A DNA stretch of 64,000 nt, taken from contig NZ_PGGW01000066.1 of assembly GCF_002794255.1 (NCBI RefSeq), positions 62,001-126,000 on the forward strand, read 5' to 3'. The stretch comes from Streptomyces carminius. GTDB lineage: Bacteria > Actinomycetota > Actinomycetes > Streptomycetales > Streptomycetaceae. How positions within the stretch are numbered: the first letter of the stretch is position 1; each line of letters starts with the position of its first letter. Below are positions 24,144 to 33,140 of this stretch, one piece after another. The notes beneath the pieces were generated by a model. It had not been told where the DNA came from. It was given only the letters and a program-made list of their open reading frames with translations, and made no database searches. A program made the translations under genes and the position numbers.

Positions 24144-25631
24144 ATGCTCTCGCTGACCGTCTTCCTCCCGCTGGCCGCCGCCGTCGTCCTGCTGGCGTGG
24201 CGCGGCCTGCCCGACGCCGCCGCGCGGTGGCTGTGGGTGGCGGTGTCGGCGGCGGAAACGGCGCTGGTGGCCTGGCTGTGGGCGACGTACGACGGCCCCG
24301 GCATCGGCCACGAGACCGACCGGCCCTGGATCCCCGGCGCGGGCGCGGGCTACCACATCGGCGTCGACGGGCTCTCCCTGCCGCTGCTCGCCCTGGCCGC
24401 CGTCGTCTTCCTCGCCTGCGCGGTGTACTCGCTGCGCGGACAGCGTGACCTCCGCCGCTTCGCGGCCCTCTTCCTGTTCCTGGAGACCACCTGTCTGGGA
24501 CTGTTCGCCGCCCTGGACCTGATCCTGTTCTTCGTCTTCTTCGATCTGTCCATCGTCGGCATGTACCTGATCATCGCCGGCTGGGGGCACGGCGGGCAGG
24601 CCGCCCGCTCGGCGCTGAAGTTCTTCCTCTACACCTTCGTCGGTTCCCTCGCGCTGCTACTGGGCTTCATCGGCCTGTACGCGGCCTCGGACCCGCACAC
24701 CTTCGACATCACCGAACTGACCACCGACCCACCGCTCCGGGGCGGCGGCGCGGCGGGCCCGCTGGTGCTGCTGGCGATCGCGGTCGGCCTGGCGGTCAAG
24801 ACCCCCGTCTTCCCCTTCCACACCTGGCTGCCCCCGGCCCACACCGACGCCCCCGCCGCCGGGTCGGCCGTCCTGGCGGCGATCCTGCTGAAGATGGGCA
24901 CCTACGGCTTCGTGCGGATCGCCCTGCCGATCCTGCCGGACGCCTGGCGCGCCTACGCGACGGTCTTCGTCGTCGTCGGCGTCGTCTCCGCCCTCTACGG
25001 CGCGCTGGTCGCGCTGGCGCAGCGCGACTTCAAGCGGATGGTCGCCTACACCAGCGTCAACCACATGGGCTACGTACTGCTCGCTCTCGGAGCCGCCGGG
25101 CTGGTCGCCGGAACCGACGAGGCGGCCCGCGCCACCGCCGTCACCGGCGCGATCGTCCAGATGGTCAGCCACGGGCTGATCACCGGGGCGCTGTTCCTGC
25201 TGGCGGGTGTACTGATGGACCGCGGCGGCAGCTACGACATGGACGCCTGGGGCGGACTGGCCGGACCCCTGCCCCGCTTCGCCGCGCTGACTGCCGTCGC
25301 CGCCTTCGCGAGCCTGGGCCTGCCCGGCTTCAGCGGCTTCCTCGCCGAGTTCCAGATCTTCGCCGGCAGCCTGGGCGCCGCACCGGTGGCCACCGCCCTG
25401 GCCCTGCTGGGCATCCTGATCACCGCCGGGCTGTTCCTGCGGGCACTGCACCGGCTCCTCCTCGGCCCCCGGCGCGGCCCCCGGCCCGTCGAGGCGGACC
25501 TGCGCCCCGCCGAACTGCTGTCCGTCGCGCCGCTGCTGGCGCTGTCGCTGCTCATCGGCGTCCTGCCCCGCTGGTTGCTGGACATGATCGAGCCCGCCGC
25601 CCGTACGGTCGTCGACCTGGTCGCGCGGTGA
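24144..25631 (+). CDS. nuoM: NuoM-like antiporter subunit
   Basis: 495 residues, about 14 helices. GVDGLSLPLLALAAVVFLAC, ALDLILFFVFFDLSIVGMYL, AVGLAVKTPVFPFHTWLPPA and AQRDFKRMVAYTSVNHMGYV cover the conserved Lys/Glu/His proton path of NuoM. In FFVFFDLSIV an Asp occupies the position of the conserved TM5 Glu. GAGGTGAG at the nuoL stop provides the ribosome-binding site for ATG 24144. Confidence 0.9.
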   Translation: MLSLTVFLPLAAAVVLLAWRGLPDAAARWLWVAVSAAETALVAWLWATYDGPGIGHETDRPWIPGAGAGYHIGVDGLSLPLLALAAVVFLACAVYSLRGQRDLRRFAALFLFLETTCLGLFAALDLILFFVFFDLSIVGMYLIIAGWGHGGQAARSALKFFLYTFVGSLALLLGFIGLYAASDPHTFDITELTTDPPLRGGGAAGPLVLLAIAVGLAVKTPVFPFHTWLPPAHTDAPAAGSAVLAAILLKMGTYGFVRIALPILPDAWRAYATVFVVVGVVSALYGALVALAQRDFKRMVAYTSVNHMGYVLLALGAAGLVAGTDEAARATAVTGAIVQMVSHGLITGALFLLAGVLMDRGGSYDMDAWGGLAGPLPRFAALTAVAAFASLGLPGFSGFLAEFQIFAGSLGAAPVATALALLGILITAGLFLRALHRLLLGPRRGPRPVEADLRPAELLSVAPLLALSLLIGVLPRWLLDMIEPAARTVVDLVAR

Positions 25632-25637
25632 GTGGTG

Positions 25638-27119
25638 ATGCACAAGGACCCCCTCGCCCTCGTCCCCGAGATCCTGCTGCTGCTCGGTGCCGTCGTCACC
25701 CTGCTGACCGGCTCCTTCCTGCCGCGCGGACGGCAGTGGATCGCCCGCGCCGCGGCCGCGGCCGCGCTCGTCGGCTCCTTGGTCGCCGCCGCGCTCGCCG
25801 CCCCCGGCACGGACCGCACCGTCTACGCCGGCACCTACGCCCTGGACGGCGCGACCGACGCCGTCCGCGTCGTCGTCCCCGCCGCCGCGCTCACCGTCCT
25901 GGCGCTGGCCGGCGGGCGGGTGCGCGGCGACCGGCGGGAAACCGAGTTCTGCGTGCTGGTGCTGCTCGGCTCGCTCGGCAGCGTCCTGCTGGCGGGCGCC
26001 TCCGACCTGCTGCTGCTGGCCGTCGCCTATCTGCTGGCCTCCATCCCGCTGTACGCGCTGGCGGGCTGGGGCCGCGACGCGCGCGGCGCCGAGGCGGCGC
26101 TGAAGCTCTACCTGCTCGGCGTGCTGCTGGGCATCACCATGCTGCTGGGCACCGCCGTTCTGTACGGGCTGGGCGGCGCCACCGACTACGCCACCCTGGC
26201 CGACGGGCTCGACGGCGCGCCCCGGGCGGCCCTGGTGGTCGGGACGGTGGCGCTGCTGGCCGGACCGCTGTTCAAGGCGGGCGCGGTCCCCGCCCACTTC
26301 TGGGTGCCCGACGCCGCGTCAGGGGCGACGGTGCCGGCCGCCGCGTTCCTCACGACCGTCCCCAAGATCGGTGCCCTGGTCGCCCTGTACCGGGTGCTGA
26401 CGGTCCTGCCCGAGCAGGCCGCCGACTGGCGGCTGCTGCTCGCCGTCCTGGCGGCGGCGAGCATGACGCTGGGCAACCTCGCCGCCTTCGCCCAGACCGA
26501 TCCGCTGCGGCTGCTGGGCTACTCCACGATCAGCCAGGTCGGCTATCTGCTGATGGCCCTGGCCGTCGTGGAACGCGCCGACGCCCTGCGCGCCCTGCTG
26601 CTGTACCTGGCGGCCTACGCCGCCACCAACCTCGGCGTGTTCGCCGTCGCCGCCGCCCTGCCGCGGCTGCGCACCCTCGCCGCGTACCGAGGGCTGGGAC
26701 GGCACCGCCCCTGGCTCGCCGCCGCCCTCACCGTCTGTCTGTTGGGGCTGGTGGGCACCCCGCCCACGGCGGTGTTCACGGGCAAGCTGACGGTCTTCTC
26801 CGCCACCTGGGACGGCGGAGCGGCCTGGCTCGTGGTGGTCGCCGCCGTCAACACCCTCGCCAGCCTCTTCTACTACCTGCGCTGGATCGCGCCTGCCCTG
26901 TCCGTCGGCGCCCCCGGCCCGCGCCCGGAGCCTGCGGAGAACGGAGACGGTGAGGACGACGGGGGAGACGGGCACGAGGGGCACGGGCAGACGGCCGCCA
27001 CGGCCGTGCCGGAGCGCTGGGCGGCCGGTACGGCACTGGCCGCGGCAGCCGCCACCCTTGTGCTCGGGGCGGGGGCGGGGTGGGTGCTCTCCCTGCTCTC
27101 CGGCACCCTGGTGCGGTGA
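25638..27119 (+). CDS. nuoN: NuoN-like antiporter subunit
   Basis: 493 residues, about 14 helices. LFKAGAVPAHFWVPDAASGA, LAAFAQTDPLRLLGYSTISQ and GLVGTPPTAVFTGKLTVFSA match NuoN. A soluble acidic loop near the C-terminus (ENGDGEDDGGDGHEGHGQ) again contains His and precedes the last TM helix. ATG 25638 is preferred to GTG 25632 for its spacing to GGTGAG. It is the last nuo gene; the next gene starts 59 bp later and may be co-transcribed. Confidence 0.9.
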   Translation: MHKDPLALVPEILLLLGAVVTLLTGSFLPRGRQWIARAAAAAALVGSLVAAALAAPGTDRTVYAGTYALDGATDAVRVVVPAAALTVLALAGGRVRGDRRETEFCVLVLLGSLGSVLLAGASDLLLLAVAYLLASIPLYALAGWGRDARGAEAALKLYLLGVLLGITMLLGTAVLYGLGGATDYATLADGLDGAPRAALVVGTVALLAGPLFKAGAVPAHFWVPDAASGATVPAAAFLTTVPKIGALVALYRVLTVLPEQAADWRLLLAVLAAASMTLGNLAAFAQTDPLRLLGYSTISQVGYLLMALAVVERADALRALLLYLAAYAATNLGVFAVAAALPRLRTLAAYRGLGRHRPWLAAALTVCLLGLVGTPPTAVFTGKLTVFSATWDGGAAWLVVVAAVNTLASLFYYLRWIAPALSVGAPGPRPEPAENGDGEDDGGDGHEGHGQTAATAVPERWAAGTALAAAAATLVLGAGAGWVLSLLSGTLVR

Positions 27120-27178
27120 GCCCCGAGCCCGAGCCCGGACCCGACCGACAGGCACCACCGCCGGAGGACCGCCACACC

Positions 27179-28372
27179 ATGTCCCAGACCGCCGCTGACG
27201 CCCCCGTCATCACCGGTGACCGGCCCGGCTCCTTCCCCCGGAGCGTGCTGGCCGAGCGGCACCCGGCGCTCATCGGGCAGGTCCGCGCCGCCTTCCCCTA
27301 CGGCCCGGCACAGCACCGGGCGCTCGACGCGCTGTTGCGGGAGTGCGCCGAAGGCGTGATCGAACCGCCCGGCCCGGCCGCGCACGACCTGGACCGCTGG
27401 CGGGAGTGGGGACTGGACGAGCACACCGGCCGGTCCTGGTACGAGGTGCCGTTCCTGTGGGCGGAGAGCTTCTTCTACCGCCGCCTCCTGGAAGCGGTCG
27501 GATACTTCGGACCGGGCCCCTGGCAGGGCGTCGACCCGTTCCGCCCCTTCAAACTGGCTGAGCTGCGCACCGACGAGACGGCGGCCGAACTGGCCGCCCC
27601 CGACCGGCTCGCCCCGCTCCCCGCCGAGGAGCGGGGCCGGGCGCTGCTCCACGGCAGCCTCTGGGGCAACCGCGCGGACCTCGGCTTCCGCCTGGACGCG
27701 GGCAACGGCGGGGCGGCGGACGGGCCCGGACACCCCGGCGCCCCGCTGGTCGCGGACGACTCGGCGGCGCTGTGGTCGCTGCTGCCCGCCGGGGGACCCG
27801 GCACCGTCCACTTGATCGCGGACAACGCCGGACGCGAGCTCCTCGCCGATCTCCTCCTGATCGACCACCTGCTGCGCCACCGGCACGCCGGACACGTCGT
27901 GCTGTACGTCAAGCCGTACCCGTACTACGTCTCCGACGCCACCACCGCCGACGTGGTCGACGCCCTGCGCCGCCTACGGGAGGCCGGCGGCGCCGCGGGG
28001 GCGGCCGGCGAACGGCTGTGGGAGGCGATGGGGCACGGCCTGCTCGACGTCCGCACCCACCCCTTCTTCTGCGCCCCGTTGCCGTACGCCGACCTGCCCG
28101 GCGACCTGCGCGAGGAATTCGGGCGGGCCACCGTGACGGTGGTCAAGGGCGACCTGAACTACCGCCGCCTGGTGGGCGACCGGCACTGGTCCGCGACCAC
28201 CCCCTTCACCGGGCGGACGGCGTACTTCCCCGGACCGGTGGCCGCCCTGCGCACCCTGAAGTCCGACGTGGCCGTCGGCCTCGGCGCGCGGACGGAGGCC
28301 GCGCTCACCGCCGAGCACGGCCACCGGTGGCGCACCGGCGGCACCCACGCGCTGATCCAGGTGCGGTCCTGA
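27179..28372 (+). CDS. DUF89/ARMT1-like damage-control phosphatase family protein
   Basis: 397 residues. TVHLIADNAGRELLADLLLI (DNAGxE motif), HVVLYVKPYPYYVSDAT (Lys of the phosphate site), and TVTVVKGDLNYRRLVGDRHW (KGDxNxR) are the metal/phosphate motifs of the DUF89/ARMT1 fold, whose members hydrolyse phospho-metabolites with Mn, Co or Ni. GGAGGA lies about 10 nt before ATG 27179. It is placed directly after nuoN, so possibly in the same transcript, but no functional link is known to me. Confidence 0.82.
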   Translation: MSQTAADAPVITGDRPGSFPRSVLAERHPALIGQVRAAFPYGPAQHRALDALLRECAEGVIEPPGPAAHDLDRWREWGLDEHTGRSWYEVPFLWAESFFYRRLLEAVGYFGPGPWQGVDPFRPFKLAELRTDETAAELAAPDRLAPLPAEERGRALLHGSLWGNRADLGFRLDAGNGGAADGPGHPGAPLVADDSAALWSLLPAGGPGTVHLIADNAGRELLADLLLIDHLLRHRHAGHVVLYVKPYPYYVSDATTADVVDALRRLREAGGAAGAAGERLWEAMGHGLLDVRTHPFFCAPLPYADLPGDLREEFGRATVTVVKGDLNYRRLVGDRHWSATTPFTGRTAYFPGPVAALRTLKSDVAVGLGARTEAALTAEHGHRWRTGGTHALIQVRS

Positions 28373-28553
28373 GGAGTGCGGCGCGCGGCGGTACGGCACT
28401 CCGCCGGCCCGCGCCGAACAGACCCGTCAAGGCGAGTACAAATGCTGCCCGTTCGGGGAGCGACAGGCGCCCACCCGCCGGGTGACACTGTGGGCCCGAG
28501 TGCCCCGGTGCGCATCCCCGGGCGACGGCGGCACCGAGCGGAGGGTTGCTCGC

Positions 28554-29297
28554 ATGCGATTCGAGGAGAAGTCCGAGGCACCGGGCCCGCACCGGGACCG
28601 AGCACCCTCGTCCCGGCCGCACCAGGCCTCCCGGCAGGACGCGCCCGAAGCCGCGACACCCCACCCGCGGTCCCCTGCCGCACTGACCGCGCTGCAACGC
28701 GCGGCCGGCAACGCCGCGGTGGTCCAACTGCTGGCCGAACAGGAACAGGAACAGGGTCAGGGACACCAGGAACACCGGCACGGCGCGGAGTGCGGCCACC
28801 AGCCGCCGGTACAGCGCTCCACGGTCGAGGAGGTGCTGCGCTCGCCCGGCGCTCCCCTCGAACCCGCCAAGCGCGCGGAGATGGAGACCAGACTGGGAGC
28901 CGACTTCTCCGCGGTCAGGATCCACACCGACGCGGTGGCCCAGCGCTCCACGGCCGAGCTGAGGGCCAGTGCCTGGACCTCCGGCAACGACATCGCCGTC
29001 AGCCGGAAGGACATCGACGACCACACGCTCGCGCACGAGCTCGCCCATGTGATCCAGCAGAGCTCGGGCCCGGTGGACGGCACGGTCGGACCCGACGGGG
29101 TGCGGGTGAGCGATCCGGACGACCGGTTCGAGCGGGAGGCCGAGGCCACCGCGGCACAGGTGATGGCCGCTCCGCTCCCCGAGGTGGGGCCCGCCCCGGC
29201 GGACGGCTCCCCGGGCCCGGCCGACACCGGGACCGCCGTACAGCCCGCCCGGCACACCGCCGGACAGCCGGAACACGACCCGGACGGCGACGGCTGA
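28554..29297 (+). CDS. DUF4157 (eCIS-core-like) protein
   Basis: 247 residues. LTALQRAAGNAAVVQLLAEQ is the LQRxAGNAAVxxLL motif found at the N-terminus of many eCIS-linked or secreted proteins. A Gln/Glu/His-rich linker (EQEQEQGQGHQEHRHGAECG) follows. The DUF4157 domain contains RLGADFSAVRIHTDAVAQR then ALAHELAHVIQQ with its HExxH-like HELAH. It ends in a Pro/Ala tail. GGAGGG is 8 nt upstream of the ATG. No contractile sheath, baseplate or toxin domain is nearby, so it is an orphan here. Confidence 0.8.
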   Translation: MRFEEKSEAPGPHRDRAPSSRPHQASRQDAPEAATPHPRSPAALTALQRAAGNAAVVQLLAEQEQEQGQGHQEHRHGAECGHQPPVQRSTVEEVLRSPGAPLEPAKRAEMETRLGADFSAVRIHTDAVAQRSTAELRASAWTSGNDIAVSRKDIDDHTLAHELAHVIQQSSGPVDGTVGPDGVRVSDPDDRFEREAEATAAQVMAAPLPEVGPAPADGSPGPADTGTAVQPARHTAGQPEHDPDGDG

Positions 29298-29340
29298 CCC
29301 GGGCCGGGACGAATCCGGCACCGGACACGCGCCCCGGCCG

Positions 29341-30327
29341 TCAGCCCAGGGCGTCGAGCAGTTCCCGCTCGCGCCGGGCGCTGAGGCCGGCACGCCTCGC
29401 CCGGTCCAGGCCCTGCCCGCGCTCCCAGCGCAGCGTGTCGGCGAGCAGGTCCGCCCGGGGCCGGTGCCGGAGCCCGGCGGCGCGCGCCGCCGACCCGCTC
29501 CGGGCCGAGAACCCCTCCCAGCCCGGCTCGACCAGCCACATCGGCAGTGACTCCGGCCCCATGTACTCGGCCACGCCGTGGGCGAGCAGCCATGCCGAGT
29601 CGGCGGTGACCACCGGGCCGGTGTGCCCGCCGACGGCACGGGACAGTTCGATCCACTCCCCGAACGGGACGACCGGACCGACGGCGTCGTACGTGCCAGT
29701 GAGCCCCCGCTCCGCGGCGTCCAGCAGCCAGGCGGACAGGTCGCGCACATCGACCACCTGGGTCGGTGCCGCCGGTGTGCCGGGAACCAGCATCGGCCCC
29801 CGCGGATCACGCGCGGCACGGGCCACCCAGTAGCCGGAGCGCCCGGTGTGATCGCCCGGCCCGCCGATGAGACCGGCGCGCGCGGTGAGGAGGCGGTCGC
29901 CCACGACGGCCGCCGACGCCTGCTCGCAGGCGACCTTCGCCTCGCCGTACACCGAGCGGTCGGCCTCACCGCGGTCGGTCGGGGCGAGGAGGGCTGCGGA
30001 CTCGTCCGCACCCGGCGTGGCGCGGGAGGCGTAGACGCTGGCGGAGGAGACGTAGGTCCAGTGCCCGGCCTCTCCGCCCAGCGCGCGGAGGGCCCCGCGG
30101 ACGAAGTCCGGCTGCCAGGACACCTCGAAGACCGCGTCCCAGCCGCGGCCGAGCAGCGGTGCGTACGCCGAGGGACCGCGCCGGTCACCGGCCACCAGCA
30201 CCGCTTTGTCCGCGACCGCACCGCTCTCACCGCGCGCCAGGCACGTCACCCGGTGGCCGCGCTCGACCGCCTGCCGGGACAGCTCCCGGCCCACCCACGC
30301 CGTTCCGCCCAGAACCAGGATCTCCAT
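29341..30327 (-). CDS. NAD-dependent epimerase/dehydratase-like protein
   Basis: 328-residue extended-SDR protein: MEILVLGGTAWVGRELSRQA (Rossmann GxxxxG), HWTYVSSASVYASR, and SVYGEAKVACEQA (YxxxK catalytic pair). VPGTPAAPTQVVDVRDLSAW and GLTGTYDAVGP are typical of nucleoside-diphosphate-sugar epimerase-like proteins acting as reductases. The C-terminal LRHRPRADLLADTLRWERGQ is the usual terminal helix. It converges with the DUF4157 gene; the stops are 43 bp apart with a weak hairpin between. Confidence 0.83.
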   Translation of the reverse strand: MEILVLGGTAWVGRELSRQAVERGHRVTCLARGESGAVADKAVLVAGDRRGPSAYAPLLGRGWDAVFEVSWQPDFVRGALRALGGEAGHWTYVSSASVYASRATPGADESAALLAPTDRGEADRSVYGEAKVACEQASAAVVGDRLLTARAGLIGGPGDHTGRSGYWVARAARDPRGPMLVPGTPAAPTQVVDVRDLSAWLLDAAERGLTGTYDAVGPVVPFGEWIELSRAVGGHTGPVVTADSAWLLAHGVAEYMGPESLPMWLVEPGWEGFSARSGSAARAAGLRHRPRADLLADTLRWERGQGLDRARRAGLSARRERELLDALG

Positions 30328-30432
30328 CCCGCCATCCAAGCACCGCGAACCTCCCGGCGGACCCGGAGCGCTGAGCTCCGCCCACTTGAAGAATCCCCCC
30401 GGCACCGGGCGGCCGCATCCGGACCGGCCGTG

Positions 30433-31155
30433 TCACCGGGAGGTCAGGACACGGAATTCGTTGCCGTCGGGATCGGCCATCATCGTCCAGGCGGCCTCGT
30501 CCTGGCCGGTGTCGATCCGGGTCGCCCCGAGGGAGACGAGACGGTCGGTCTCCGCGCGCAGATCACCGTGGGCGGGGAGAGCGAGATCGAAGCGCAGCCG
30601 CTCCCTCCCGGTCCTCGGCATCAGCGGCGGACCGCCCCAGGTGATCTTCGGGCCGCCGCGCGGCGAGCGGATCGCGGTCTCCTGGTCCTGGTCCCAGACC
30701 AGCGGCCAGCCCAGCGCCCGGCTCCAGAAGTACCCGACCTCCTGCGTACCGTCGCACGCGAGCGCTCCGATGAATCCGCACCCGGCGAGGAAGTCGTTGC
30801 CCGGCTCGATGACGCAGAACTCGTTGCCCTCGGGGTCGGCGAGCACCACATGGTCCTCCTCCGGGCGCTGACCGATGTCGATGTGCCGGGCGCCGAGTCC
30901 GAGCGCTCTCGCCACCGTCTCCTGCTGGTCTTCCAGTGACGTGCTCGTCAGATCGAAGTGCATCCGGTTCTGGCCGGTTTTCCGCTCCCGGGCCGGAAGA
31001 AAACGGATCCGGAGCCCGGTGTCGTCGCCAGGCGGAAGCACGATGCCGTCATAGGGGTCGCCGGTCGGCTCCCGGCCCAGGAGGCCGCCCCAGAAGTGCG
31101 CGAGAAGGGGCGGGTCGTTCGCGTCGAAACAGAGTGCGTGGAGGTGAGAAGTCAT
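30433..31155 (-). CDS. Two-domain VOC/glyoxalase-like protein
   Basis: 240 residues with two tandem glyoxalase-like modules. Each ends in the same signature: VVLADPEGNEFCVIEPG and TMMADPDGNEFRVLTSR. HFDLTSTSLEDQQETVARAL and RFDLALPAHGDLRAETDRLV are the paired beta-alpha segments. Of the VOC ligand positions, His is retained in MHFDLT, but the second half has RFDL. Probably a divergent member without classical metal binding. Ribosome-binding site GGAG is about 10 nt upstream. Confidence 0.83.
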   Translation of the reverse strand: MTSHLHALCFDANDPPLLAHFWGGLLGREPTGDPYDGIVLPPGDDTGLRIRFLPARERKTGQNRMHFDLTSTSLEDQQETVARALGLGARHIDIGQRPEEDHVVLADPEGNEFCVIEPGNDFLAGCGFIGALACDGTQEVGYFWSRALGWPLVWDQDQETAIRSPRGGPKITWGGPPLMPRTGRERLRFDLALPAHGDLRAETDRLVSLGATRIDTGQDEAAWTMMADPDGNEFRVLTSR

Positions 31156-31335
31156 CCTTCGGTGTCTCCGATCCGCCGGCCCGCTGCCCAGCCCGCCGAT
31201 CGGGCAGGGCAGTCCACCGGCAAGAAGGTCTTCGTCCGGGTTGTCGCGGGAGCCTGTCCGGGCCGCTCTCCGGCCGGCTCGCCGGCGACCCGCGTTCGGC
31301 CACCGCCGTCACGGAAGTCCTCCCCACCCGCCACC

Positions 31336-31983
31336 TCACAGGCTCGCGAGGAGGTCGTCGAGCGGGGCCGGTGCCTGTCCGGGGCCGAGGGCGTCGACGA
31401 GGAGGCGGCCGTAGCGGATCTTGCGGCCCTTCTTCGTCCCGAGGAAGCGCCGCAACTGCCGCTGCCGGGACCGGCCGTGCTGTGCGGGCTGGCACAGGAA
31501 GGTCTGCCAGGCGCGGCCGTCGTCCCCGGCCCGGACGATCTCCTCGACCCTCGACGTGCCCAGCGCGCGGATGAGCTCGTCCTCCAGGTCCGCCACGCAC
31601 ACGAAGAAGCCCCGGCGTGGTGCCCGTGCCCGCTCCAGGCCGCGGTCGTAGAAGCGCCGCTCGCGCTCGTCGCACAGCCCGGCCAGGCCCAGCCCGAGAC
31701 CGGGCGGCCCGAGGAGGGCGGCGTAGCGGCCGACGTTCATCGCCCCACCCATGGACATGACGCACATACCCTCGGCGGCCAGGTCCCGGCCGTGCCGGGC
31801 GGCCAGTGCCTCGACGGCCGCGAGGTCGCTCAACCCCTCCAGCAGCACCGCCGTCCGCACCCCCAGTCGCGCGGCCAGCTCACTCGCCGGCCCGCCGGGA
31901 CCGCCGGCCGCCCAGCCGCCGACCGCGTCCCGGAACGCCCGCATCTCCGCCATGGGGCGAGTCTGCACCCGAACCGACGGCAC
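31336..31983 (-). CDS. TOPRIM-domain protein, OLD-nuclease-like but without ATPase
   Basis: 215 residues. TAVLLEGLSDLAAVEALAAR has the TOPRIM Glu, GMCVMSMGGAMNVGRYAALL is the conserved Gly-rich strand, and LGLGLAGLCDERERRFYDRG has the DxD-like Asp. This is the TOPRIM module of OLD-family nucleases, but the ABC-type ATPase half that normally precedes it is absent and no neighbour supplies one. The C-terminus (FLGTKKGRKIRYGRLLVDAL) resembles OLD-type ends. GTG 31983 may be leaderless (AATAAT 8 nt upstream); ATG 31953 is an alternative. Confidence 0.72.
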   Translation of the reverse strand: MPSVRVQTRPMAEMRAFRDAVGGWAAGGPGGPASELAARLGVRTAVLLEGLSDLAAVEALAARHGRDLAAEGMCVMSMGGAMNVGRYAALLGPPGLGLGLAGLCDERERRFYDRGLERARAPRRGFFVCVADLEDELIRALGTSRVEEIVRAGDDGRAWQTFLCQPAQHGRSRQRQLRRFLGTKKGRKIRYGRLLVDALGPGQAPAPLDDLLASL

Positions 31984-32043
31984 GGCACGGGATTATTCGA
32001 CGCCCGCTCCGGGGCGGCGGGGGCGCGGTCGCGGCGGGGGCGG

Positions 32044-32754
32044 TCAGTCGCAGCCGTCCGGGCACGACGACGCCGTGCCGCTCGCGGCGGGCTCCTCGCC
32101 GTCCTCGCAGCCGTCGTCGCAGACGAGTTCGCCCTCCCACGCCTCCCGGCCCTCCATGACCGCGAAGGCGGCGATGACGAATCCGGCGACCGGGTCGATC
32201 CAGGTCCAGCCGAAGGCGGCGAAGGCGAGCAGTCCGGCGAAGGTGGACACCGACAGCCAGGCGCACAGTCTGGTCTCGGACGCGTCGGCGACGACCAGAC
32301 GGGAGTTCATCTCGCGTCCGGCCCTGCGCTTGACCATGGCCAGCCACGGCATGACCACGATCGACACGCCGGTCAGGGCGATGCCCACGGGTGAGGTGTC
32401 GGGCTTCTCGCCGACCACGAGGCTGCGGACGCCCTCGACGGTGACATAGGCGGCGAGCGCGAAGAAGGTGAGCGCGATGAACTTCAGGGCCTTGCGTTCC
32501 TTGGCCTCGTCCGGTTCACCGCCCTTGATCTCCGCGAGCAGCCGCACCAGGACCACGGTGGCGGCGGCGACCTCGATGCCGGAGTCGATGCCGAAGCCGA
32601 TCAGGGAGACCGCCCCGGCGACGGCACCGGCGGAGACGGCGACGACGCCCTCGACGAGGTTGTAGCCGATGGTGAACTTCGCGTAGCGCACCGCGCGGTG
32701 CGCCGCCGGACCGGTCACGTCCGGCGTGGTGCCGGTGGCGGGCGTCGTGCTCAT
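32044..32754 (-). CDS. Cation diffusion facilitator with Cys-rich tail
   Basis: 236 residues, about six TM helices. GFGIDSGIEVAAATVVLVRL (Asp in TM2) and VADASETRLCAWLSVSTFAG (TM5 region) mark a compact CDF transporter without the usual C-terminal dimer domain. It ends in ELVCDDGCEDGEEPAASGT then ASSCPDGCD: two CxxxC pairs that could bind a soft metal. The ATG overlaps the arsR stop (ATGA), so expression should be metal-controlled through that sensor. Likely export of Cd/Zn/Pb-type ions, by inference from the regulator. Confidence 0.83.
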   Translation of the reverse strand: MSTTPATGTTPDVTGPAAHRAVRYAKFTIGYNLVEGVVAVSAGAVAGAVSLIGFGIDSGIEVAAATVVLVRLLAEIKGGEPDEAKERKALKFIALTFFALAAYVTVEGVRSLVVGEKPDTSPVGIALTGVSIVVMPWLAMVKRRAGREMNSRLVVADASETRLCAWLSVSTFAGLLAFAAFGWTWIDPVAGFVIAAFAVMEGREAWEGELVCDDGCEDGEEPAASGTASSCPDGCD

Positions 32755-33140
32755 CGGGCGGACTCCTCGGGAGTGGTGGCGCGGGTGCCGTAGGCGGGGC
32801 ACAGGTCGACGGCCTCGCCGGTGGCGGCGAGCAGTTGCTCGGCGGCGGCCAGCAGGTCCAGCAGCTCGGGACGGGCCAGCGAGTACAGCGAGGCCCGGCC
32901 GACGGGGCGGGAGGTGACCAGTCCGCAGTCGCGCAGGCAGGACAGGTGCGCCGAGACCGTGGACTGCGCCAGCCCCACACAGGCGACCAGGTCCGTCACC
33001 CGCGCCTCCCCCTCGGCGAGGCGCCGCAGGATCGCCAGCCGGGCCGGGTCGCCCAGCGAACGGAACAGGGCGACCGCCGCCGACGGCGCTCCGCAGGAGG
33101 TGGAGGCCGTGGGACCGGCCTCCGTGTCATTCATCGTCAT
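32751..33140 (-). CDS. ArsR-family metal sensor, CmtR-like
   Basis: 129 residues. The winged-helix core is SLGDPARLAILRRLAEGEAR, then STVSAHLSCLRDCGLVTSRP. The recognition helix carries the LSCLRDCGLV Cys pair that binds Cd/Pb in CmtR, and a further Cys lies in AVDLCPAYG, equivalent to CmtR's third ligand; DLVACVG adds one more. These suggest a Cd(II)/Pb(II) sensor. ATG 33140 lies inside a perfect palindrome and 6 nt after TATCAT, so it is probably leaderless and autorepressed. The stop overlaps the exporter start. Confidence 0.85.
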   Translation of the reverse strand: MTMNDTEAGPTASTSCGAPSAAVALFRSLGDPARLAILRRLAEGEARVTDLVACVGLAQSTVSAHLSCLRDCGLVTSRPVGRASLYSLARPELLDLLAAAEQLLAATGEAVDLCPAYGTRATTPEESAR

